Below, one piece after another: positions 1 through 5,157 of a stretch of 5,157 nt of DNA. Under the pieces are notes generated by a model. The model did no database searches. It was not told the origin of the DNA and saw only the letters and a program-made list of their open reading frames with translations. The first letter of the stretch is position 1; each line of letters starts with the position of its first letter. Where the stretch lies: the NCBI GenBank assembly GCA_946481495.1, contig CAMLNW010000196.1:1-5157 (forward strand), in the 5' to 3' direction. Origin of the DNA: an uncultured Actinomycetes bacterium. GTDB taxonomy: Bacteria; Actinomycetota; Thermoleophilia; Solirubrobacterales; Thermoleophilaceae. Position numbers and translations under genes: made by a program.

Positions 1-2489
1 CCGGTCGAGTGCTGGAAGCGCGGTCCGTAGCCGAACGTCGTCGTCGCGGTGGTCGCGTCGCGGATCGCCGTCCGCAGCTCGTCGATCGCGGCGTCGAACT
101 CCGGCAGCGGCTGGACGTAGCCGAGGATCGCCACGTAGTGCGGCGGGGCCGCCTTGCGCAGCAGCGCGCGCAGCGCGTCGTCGTCGGCCTCCTCGACGAC
201 CGGCGGCTCGGCGGCGGCGAGCACCTTGTCGGTGTTGTCCTTCGCCTCCTGGACGTTCGGCTGGTCGAACGGATTGATCCCGAGCGCCCAGCCGGCGACG
301 GCGACCGCGAACTCTGCGAAGAAGAACACCCGCCCCAGGCCCTCGGCGCCGTCGGTCGCGACCGTGATCACCGGCTGGTCGGCCTCGCGCAGAGCCTGGA
401 CGCCGGCGTCGAGCTCGGCGTCGGGCTCGTCGGCGTCGCGCAGGTAGACGAAGAGGCGATCGCTGCCATAGCTCTCCGGCTTGCCGAGCGGCTCGCCGGC
501 GACCGGCAGGATCCCTCGCCCCTGCTTGCCGGTCGACTCGGCGACGAGCTGCTCGACCCAGAGGCCGAAGCTCGCGATCCGCGGCGACACGACGAACGTC
601 AGCTTGTCGTGACCCCGCAGCGCCGCCTCCCCGATCGCCGCTCCAAGCCAGAGACCGGAGTTGTGCGCTGTCCCGTCGAAGTTCTGACAGGCCGCCTCGG
701 CCTCCTTGGCCGAGCCGAGCAGCGCCTCGACGTCGACTCCCATCAGCGCCGCCGGCACCATCCCGAAGTGCGACAGCACCGAGTAGCGGCCACCGATGTT
801 CGGGTTGTTCTCGAACACGCGCCGGAAGCCGCGCTCCTGCGCCTTGGCGACCAGCGGGCTGCCCGGATCGGTCACCGCCGCGAACTGACCGCCGTTGCCG
901 CCGGTCCGCTCGTAGAAGTACTTCATGTGCGAGAGCGTCTCGATCGTCCCGCCCGACTTCGAGGAGACGACGAAGAACGTCTTCGCCAGGTCGAGCGAGC
1001 GCTCGAGCGCGAGGATCGCGTCAGCGGCGGTGGTGTCGACGACGTGCAGCCGCAGGCCGCCCTCGAGCTCACCGAAGCTGCGCCGGATGACCTCCGGACC
1101 GAGGCTCGACCCGCCCATCCCGAGCAGAACCGCATCGGTGAAGCCGTCGGCCTTGACGCCGTCGACGAACTCGCGCAGATCGCCGACCTGCTCCAGCATC
1201 TCGTCCGAGACCGTCAGCCAACCGAGCCTGTTGCCGATCTCCGGCACGCCGGGGCCGCCCCAGAGCGACTCGTCCTTCGCCCACAGGCGGCGGGCCACGT
1301 CCTCCTGCTCGGCAAGCTTCGCGCGCTCGGCGATCGGACCCTCGAGGTCCTCCGGCAGCGACGATTCGATCGTCTGAGGCCGCCCGGTCAAGACCGCCTC
1401 GCGGATCGACTCGACGCCGGAGATCAGCTTGTCGAACGGCTCGACGAACTTCTCGATCCCCTCGCGCAGCAGCGTGTCGGTGACGTCGGTCATGTCGATG
1501 CCTGCCTCGGCAAGCGCGTCGAGCACCGGTGTCGGGTCGCGCTCGGCCGACCCGGGATCGATCTCCGACCGCTCGGCAACCGCGAGCAGCGTGTCCATCG
1601 GCATCGTGTTGACGGTCGTCGGGGCGACCAGGCCGTCGACGTACTTGGTGTCGGGGTAGGCCGGGTCCTTGACGCCGGTCGAGGCCCACAGCGGCCGCTG
1701 CAGCGGCGCTCCGGCCTCGCGCAGCGCCGCGTAGCGCTCGCCGTGGAAGATCCGCTTGAAGCTCTGGTAGGCCGCCTGGGCGTTGGCGATCGCCGCTTGT
1801 CCGCGCAGGTCTTCGCGCCCGAGCTTCGCCAGCCGCTTGTCGACCTCGCTGTCGACGCGTGAGACGAAGAAGCTCGCGACCGAGTGGATGTCGAGCGACT
1901 GCCCGGCCTCCAGGCGCCGCTCCATGCCACGGACATAGGCCTCAGCGATCGCCTCATAGGACTCGACCTTGAACAGCAGCGTCACGTTGACGTTGATGCC
2001 GTCGGCGATCGCGTCCTCGATCGCCGAGACGCCCTCCTCGGTGCCGGGGATCTTGATCATCACGTTCGGCCGGTCGACGCGCGCCCACAGCTCGCGCGCC
2101 TGCTCGAGCGTCTTGGCGGTGTCGTGGGCGAGCGACGGCTCGACCTCGAGCGAGACGAAGCCATCCGCCCCACCGGCCTGCTCCCAGACCGGCCGCATGA
2201 TGTCGCAGGCGTCCTGGACGTCGCGGATCGCGATCTCGAGGTAGATCTCGGTCGCGTCCTTGCCCTCCCCCGCCAGCCGCCCGATGAACTCGTCGTACTC
2301 GTCGGAGCCGAGGATCGCCTTCTCGAAGATCGCCGGGTTCGAGGTCTCACCGCGCAGCGACAGCTCGTCGCGCAGCCGCGCCAGCTCGCCGGACTCGATC
2401 AGCGAACGCCGGATCTGATCGAGCCAGACGCTGACCCCGGCCGCGGTCAGCTTCGCGAGCCGCTCGTTCTGTGAAGTCGTGGCGCTCAT
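1..2489 (-). CDS. tal-pgi: Bifunctional transaldolase / glucose-6-phosphate isomerase fusion (C-terminus cut by window edge)
   Basis: The reverse-strand frame opens with ATG at 2489 and runs without a stop to the window edge (829 full codons). The start is supported by GAGGAG six bases upstream. Residues 1-365 are a class I transaldolase, which moves dihydroxyacetone units between sugar phosphates: WLD with D24, RGETSNP (46-52), E115 in SLEVEPSL, Schiff-base K146 in MIKIPGTEEG, NVTLLF (168-173) and WAST (268-271). After a short linker (about 366-387) comes a phosphoglucose isomerase module with two SIS-type domains, interconverting fructose-6-P and glucose-6-P: LGMGGSSLGP (456-465), phosphate-binding SSKSGGTIET (509-518), NIGGRYSVLSHFG (564-576, R568), AESTGK with likely catalytic E651, and FDQPNVQEAK with likely catalytic K750. 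The visible part ends in an RFQHSTG motif. Known fusions of this type are a little over 900 residues, so roughly 100 are probably missing. It is expected to be cytosolic and lies 33 bp after transketolase. The fusion is clear; the activity of each half is inferred. Confidence 0.95.
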   Translation of the reverse strand, partial: MSATTSQNERLAKLTAAGVSVWLDQIRRSLIESGELARLRDELSLRGETSNPAIFEKAILGSDEYDEFIGRLAGEGKDATEIYLEIAIRDVQDACDIMRPVWEQAGGADGFVSLEVEPSLAHDTAKTLEQARELWARVDRPNVMIKIPGTEEGVSAIEDAIADGINVNVTLLFKVESYEAIAEAYVRGMERRLEAGQSLDIHSVASFFVSRVDSEVDKRLAKLGREDLRGQAAIANAQAAYQSFKRIFHGERYAALREAGAPLQRPLWASTGVKDPAYPDTKYVDGLVAPTTVNTMPMDTLLAVAERSEIDPGSAERDPTPVLDALAEAGIDMTDVTDTLLREGIEKFVEPFDKLISGVESIREAVLTGRPQTIESSLPEDLEGPIAERAKLAEQEDVARRLWAKDESLWGGPGVPEIGNRLGWLTVSDEMLEQVGDLREFVDGVKADGFTDAVLLGMGGSSLGPEVIRRSFGELEGGLRLHVVDTTAADAILALERSLDLAKTFFVVSSKSGGTIETLSHMKYFYERTGGNGGQFAAVTDPGSPLVAKAQERGFRRVFENNPNIGGRYSVLSHFGMVPAALMGVDVEALLGSAKEAEAACQNFDGTAHNSGLWLGAAIGEAALRGHDKLTFVVSPRIASFGLWVEQLVAESTGKQGRGILPVAGEPLGKPESYGSDRLFVYLRDADEPDAELDAGVQALREADQPVITVATDGAEGLGRVFFFAEFAVAVAGWALGINPFDQPNVQEAKDNTDKVLAAAEPPVVEEADDDALRALLRKAAPPHYVAILGYVQPLPEFDAAIDELRTAIRDATTATTTFGYGPRFQHST

Positions 2490-2495
2490 CTCGAT

Positions 2496-2501
2496 CTCCT
2501 C
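2496..2501 (-). promoter_or_regulatory. Ribosome binding site of tal-pgi
   Basis: GAGGAG on the minus strand, followed by ATCGAG and then the ATG at 2489. The six-base spacing is near ideal. It fixes the start of a gene whose other end is outside the window, and it lies inside the 33-bp gap after the transketolase stop. Confidence 0.8.
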
Positions 2502-2510
2502 TTATCTAAG
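2501..2510. repeat. Short AT-rich palindrome CTTA-TC-TAAG between tkt and tal-pgi
   Basis: The plus strand reads CTTATCTAAG, with perfect 4-bp arms around a 2-base centre. It stands out as an AT-rich island in very GC-rich surroundings and sits just upstream of the tal-pgi ribosome binding site. It is too short and weak to be a terminator. More likely it keeps the ribosome binding site unstructured, or it is chance. A regulatory role is not shown. Confidence 0.25.
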
Positions 2511-2522
2511 TCTGTGCGCGGC

Positions 2523-4559
2523 TCAGCCGGCGTCGACTCGCTCGACGACCCGCCGGCCGGTCTCGGCGACGTGCTCGGCTGTGAATCCGAAGTTCTTGAA
2601 CAGGTTCTTTGCCGGTGCTGAGGCTCCGAAACCAGTCATCCCGACAGCCTCCCCGGCATCGCCGATCCAGCGCTCCCAGCCGAACGTCGAGGCCGCCTCG
2701 ACCGAGACACGGGCCGGGCAGGACGGCGGCAGCACGTTGTCGCGGTAGGCCTGGTCCTGCTCGCCGAAGCGGTCGACGCAGGGCATGCTGACCACGCGCG
2801 TCGGAATGCCGCCGGCCTCGAGCTGCTCGGCCGCGGCAAGGCAGAGCGACACCTCGGAGCCGGTGCCGATCAGGATCAGTCGCGGCTCGCCGCCGTCCGA
2901 CGCCTCACGCAGCACGTAGGCGCCGCGCTCGATCGCGTCGTCGGGAATCGACTCCGGATTGATGATCGGCAGCCCCTGACGGGTCAGCACGAGCGCGGTC
3001 GGGCCCTCCTCCTGGCGCAACGCGAAGCGCCACGCCAGCGCCGTCTCGTTGGCGTCGGCGGGGCGGACCGCGTAGACGAACGGCGTCGCGCGCAGGTGGG
3101 CGAGCTGCTCGATCGGCTGGTGCGTCGGGCCGTCCTCGCCGAGGCCGATCGAGTCGTGGGTGTAGACCGCGATCGCGGGCAGGCGCATCAAGGCCGCGAG
3201 CCGCAGCGACGCCTTCTGGTAGTCGAGGAAGTTGAAGAAGGTCGAGCCGAAGGCGCGCACCATGTGCAGGTTGAGCCCGTTGACGATGCCGGCCATCGCG
3301 TGCTCACGGACGCCATAGTGGACGTTGCGGCCGCTGTAGTCGCCCGGCGCGACGGAGCCGCCATCCTCGATCTCGGTCAGCGTCGAGGGCTCGAGGTCGG
3401 CGGAGCCGCTGACCAGCTGCGGGACCTGCGCGGCCGCCCACTGGATCACCTGCGACGACGCCTTGCGCGTGGCGATCGCGTCGTCGTTCGGGTCGAAGCG
3501 CGGCACGTCGGCGTCCCAGCCGTCGGGCAGCTTGCCGGCGATCACCACGTCGAGCTCCGCCGCGAGCTCGGGATGCGCGTCACGATAGGCGTACATCCGC
3601 CCGCTCCACTCCGCCTCGGCCTCGCGGCCACGCTCGACGGCGCCGAGGAAGTGCTCGCCCGCGGCCTCCGGCACGAGGAACTGGGCGTCCGGGTCCCAGC
3701 CGTAGAACTCCTTGGTCAGCCGCACCTCATCCTCGCCGAGCGGCGAGCCGTGCGCCGAGTGGGTGTCCTGCTTGTTTGGCGAGCCGTAGCCGATGTGGGT
3801 GTGCAAAACGATCAGCGACGGCTTGTCGTCGACCGCCTTCGCCTCGGCGATCGCGGCCTGGAGCGCCTCCAGCGTCAGGTCCTCGACCTCCACCGTGTGC
3901 CAACCGTAGGACTCGTAACGCAGGTGGACGTTCTCGCTGAACGACATCGCGGTCGAGCCGGCGAGCTGGATGTGGTTGTTGTCGTAGAAGACGATCAGCT
4001 TGCCGAGCTCGAGATGACCGGCGAACGAGCTCGCCTCGGCGGAGATCCCCTCCTGGACGTCGCCGTCGCTGGCGATCGCGAAGGTGTGGTGGTCGATCAC
4101 CTCGTGACCGGGACGGTTGTAGCGGGCCGCAAGCATCCGCTCGGCGAGCGCGAAGCCGACGGCGTTCGAGACGCCCTGGCCGAGCGGGCCGGTCGTGACC
4201 TCGACGCCAGGCGTGCCGTCTGCCTCATGCTCCGGATGACCGGCGGTCGGACTGCCGAGCTGCCGGAAGCTCTTCAGGTCGTCGAGCGAGATCCCGTAGC
4301 CGGTCAGGTGGAGGATCGAGTAGAGCAGCGCGGAGGCGTGCCCGGCGGAGAGGACGAAGCGGTCGCGGTCGAACCAGCCTGGGTTCGCCGGGGAGTGCTT
4401 CAGCGTCTCGGTGTAGAGCTGGTAGGCGACGGGAGCCAGGGCCATCGGCGCCCCGGGGTGACCGGAGTTGGCCTTCTGGACCGTGTCGATCGACAGCGTC
4501 CTGATCGTGTCGATGCAGAGCTTGTCGAGAGCCTCTCGGTCGGTCGTGGTCGCGGTCAT
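2523..4559 (-). CDS. tkt: Transketolase (complete, 678 residues)
   Basis: A thiamine-diphosphate enzyme that transfers two-carbon ketol units between pentose, tetrose, hexose and triose phosphates in the non-oxidative pentose phosphate pathway. The length is normal for bacterial transketolase. The N-terminal pyrophosphate domain shows SGHPG (H34), SAGHAS (H74), TTGPLGQG (122-129), the Mg/ThDP motif SDGDVQEG (164-171) ending at DNN (193-195), and [13 protein letters not shown] with H267 and H270. The pyrimidine-binding domain shows HYGVREHAM with E419 (the glutamate that activates the cofactor), GEDGPTHQP (D476, H480) and LTRQGLP with R527, the counterpart of the phosphate-binding arginine. 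A C-terminal domain follows, from about 560, with TGSEVSL. All main cofactor and catalytic positions are intact. The start has AGGGGAG just upstream. It lies 31 bp after the ROK gene and 33 bp before tal-pgi, so co-transcription is likely. I am sure of the family. Confidence 0.98.
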   Translation of the reverse strand: MTATTTDREALDKLCIDTIRTLSIDTVQKANSGHPGAPMALAPVAYQLYTETLKHSPANPGWFDRDRFVLSAGHASALLYSILHLTGYGISLDDLKSFRQLGSPTAGHPEHEADGTPGVEVTTGPLGQGVSNAVGFALAERMLAARYNRPGHEVIDHHTFAIASDGDVQEGISAEASSFAGHLELGKLIVFYDNNHIQLAGSTAMSFSENVHLRYESYGWHTVEVEDLTLEALQAAIAEAKAVDDKPSLIVLHTHIGYGSPNKQDTHSAHGSPLGEDEVRLTKEFYGWDPDAQFLVPEAAGEHFLGAVERGREAEAEWSGRMYAYRDAHPELAAELDVVIAGKLPDGWDADVPRFDPNDDAIATRKASSQVIQWAAAQVPQLVSGSADLEPSTLTEIEDGGSVAPGDYSGRNVHYGVREHAMAGIVNGLNLHMVRAFGSTFFNFLDYQKASLRLAALMRLPAIAVYTHDSIGLGEDGPTHQPIEQLAHLRATPFVYAVRPADANETALAWRFALRQEEGPTALVLTRQGLPIINPESIPDDAIERGAYVLREASDGGEPRLILIGTGSEVSLCLAAAEQLEAGGIPTRVVSMPCVDRFGEQDQAYRDNVLPPSCPARVSVEAASTFGWERWIGDAGEAVGMTGFGASAPAKNLFKNFGFTAEHVAETGRRVVERVDAG

Positions 4560-4563
4560 CCAA

Positions 4564-4570
4564 CTCCCCT
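4564..4570 (-). promoter_or_regulatory. Ribosome binding site of tkt
   Basis: AGGGGAG on the minus strand, four bases (TTGG) before the ATG at 4559. The spacing is slightly short but workable. It supports ATG 4559, which gives the N-terminus [20 protein letters not shown] expected of transketolases. Confidence 0.65.
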
Positions 4571-4590
4571 GTCGCTCGCTCGTTGCACGT

Positions 4591-5157
4591 TCACCTCGCA
4601 GTATGTCCGCTGCGCTGCAGCTCGTGGGTGGCGAGTACCGCGGCGCCGATCACGCCGGCGTCCGCGCCCCCGCGCGCGAGCCCCACGGTCGTCCGCTCCC
4701 AAAGCGCCGGCAGCGCCCAGCGGGCCGCCTCGGCGACGGCCGCATCGAGGAACAGCTCGGCGGCGGTCGAAAGGCCGCCACCGATCACGACCCGCTTCGG
4801 CTCGAAGATGTTCACGACGGTCGCGATGCCCGTCCCCAGCCAGCGGCCGTAGCCCGCCATCAGCTCCAGCGCACGCGCGTCGCCTGCGCGCGCGGCAGCG
4901 ACCGCGTCGCGGCCCGACACCCGGCCGCGCTCGGCTAGGCATCGCCCGAGCTCGCTGTCGGCGTGCTGCTCGGCGCAGCGCGTCGCCTCGCGCTCGAGCC
5001 CACGGCCGCTGCAGTGCCACTCCAGCGACCCTGGCCGCGGAAACGCGCCCGGCTCAGCGGGTGTCGCCTCGCAGCCGTCGACGACGATGTGACCGACGGA
5101 CCCCGTGCGCTCGACGAGGTCGGTGGCCTCGTCCACGAGGATCGCCTCGGCGAGGGT
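4591..5157 (-). CDS. ROK-family sugar kinase-like protein, C-terminal part (N-terminus outside window)
   Basis: The frame is open from the right edge to a TGA at 4591-4593 (188 residues visible). ROK proteins are sugar kinases such as glucokinase, or DNA-binding repressors built on the same fold; the missing N-terminus would decide between them. Visible family marks are VGHIVVDG (fragment residues 21-28), the adenosine-side segment [14 protein letters not shown] then [10 protein letters not shown] (107-130), and the C-terminal [13 protein letters not shown] (168-180). Several expected marks are missing. The glycine-rich phosphate loop (GTGxGG) that normally lies about 15-20 residues before GEIGH is not seen; TLAEAILVD stands there. 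The glutamate of GExGH is serine (GSVGH). The zinc motif CxCGxxGCxE is reduced to [13 protein letters not shown] at 5136 is in frame, but starting there would remove half the fold, so it is not the likely start. The gene sits 31 bp before tkt, which suggests a hexose-entry or regulatory role in the same operon. Family assignment is fairly firm; glucokinase activity is doubtful. Confidence 0.8.
   Translation of the reverse strand, partial: TLAEAILVDEATDLVERTGSVGHIVVDGCEATPAEPGAFPRPGSLEWHCSGRGLEREATRCAEQHADSELGRCLAERGRVSGRDAVAAARAGDARALELMAGYGRWLGTGIATVVNIFEPKRVVIGGGLSTAAELFLDAAVAEAARWALPALWERTTVGLARGGADAGVIGAAVLATHELQRSGHTAR

Larger units (their letters stand above)
1..5157 (-). other. Probable operon: ROK protein - tkt - tal-pgi
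   Basis: The three genes are codirectional, with gaps of 31 and 33 bp, each holding a ribosome binding site and no hairpin followed by a T-run. The promoter must lie upstream of the right edge, because neither gap has room for a clear promoter. The order puts hexose entry, transketolase and transaldolase/isomerase together. In actinobacteria such clusters often continue with the glucose-6-phosphate dehydrogenase (zwf), 6-phosphogluconate dehydrogenase (gnd) or lactonase (pgl) genes, which would be expected past the left edge; this is a prediction. Confidence 0.75.

Noticed and set aside
9..1862. Plus-strand ORF of 617 codons
   Set aside because: It is exactly codon-aligned antisense to tal-pgi. 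A plus-strand stop here needs a TCA, TTA or CTA codon in the real gene, and these are rare at high GC. Its own stop is the complement of the TCA codon for Ser210. The product is Arg/Asp/Leu-rich with no recognisable domain.
1069..1957. Minus-strand ORFs 1069-1689 and 1490-1957
   Set aside because: They are out of frame with the continuous tal-pgi frame, of low complexity (Arg/Ser/Ala-rich), and lie wholly within a gene with clear motifs.
1884..2474. Plus-strand ORF of 196 codons
   Set aside because: It is in the same antisense frame as the 617-codon ORF and ends at the complement of the TCA codon for Ser6 of the fusion. It is a shadow of tal-pgi.
2490..2522. Possible terminator after tkt
   Set aside because: The only inverted repeat has 4-bp AT-rich arms and no following T-run, and the next gene starts 33 bp on with a good ribosome binding site.
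4225..4563. Minus-strand ORF overlapping the tkt start
   Set aside because: It is a frame-shifted reading of the transketolase N-terminus, which is intact in its own frame with a ribosome binding site.
4468..4938. Plus-strand ORF spanning the tkt start and the ROK 3' end
   Set aside because: It is antisense to two well-supported genes and crosses their intergenic gap. Within the ROK gene it is codon-aligned antisense, and it shows no domain.
4556..5020. Minus-strand ORF of 154 codons overlapping the ROK 3' end
   Set aside because: Its product is almost only Arg, Ala and Gly, while the overlapping frame holds clear ROK motifs.
5134..5136. GTG at 5136 as the start of the ROK gene
   Set aside because: The frame is open upstream to the edge, and starting here would remove the N-terminal ATP/sugar domain. 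No Shine-Dalgarno site stands in front of it (the upstream bases read GCCGAGGCGATCCTC).

Overview
The window is a compact run of three genes for central sugar metabolism, all on the minus strand. It fits a high-GC actinobacterium. The best guess is class Thermoleophilia (Solirubrobacter/Conexibacter-like). That guess rests on the strong G/C bias at third codon positions (GCG, GTC, ATC, CTC, GAG), an actinobacterial-type transketolase, and a transaldolase/phosphoglucose isomerase fusion of a kind known from Thermoleophilia and a few other groups. The taxonomic placement is inference; the sequence alone does not prove it.

Layout in transcription order, right to left: (1) 5157-4591, the C-terminal ~188 residues of a divergent ROK-family sugar kinase or kinase-like protein, whose N-terminus lies outside the window; (2) a 31-bp gap with a Shine-Dalgarno site; (3) 4559-2523, a complete 678-residue transketolase; (4) a 33-bp gap with a strong Shine-Dalgarno site; (5) 2489-1, the first 829 codons of a transaldolase-phosphoglucose isomerase fusion, open through the left edge. 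This last frame has no stop in the window and is easily missed by callers that need both a start and a stop. Two long plus-strand ORFs lie exactly antisense to it and are artefacts.

Together, transketolase and transaldolase run the non-oxidative pentose phosphate branch. They yield fructose-6-phosphate, which the isomerase half of the fusion can return to glucose-6-phosphate for glycolysis or for the NADPH-producing oxidative branch. The ROK protein upstream would suit a hexose-phosphorylating entry step, but several of its expected motifs are missing, so its activity is doubtful.

I saw no RNA genes, mobile elements, CRISPR arrays, origins or convincing terminators, and no wholly new system. 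The points most worth a second look are the fusion and its unusual isomerase half (altered signature and a long extension carrying an HSTG motif) and the degenerate ROK motifs.
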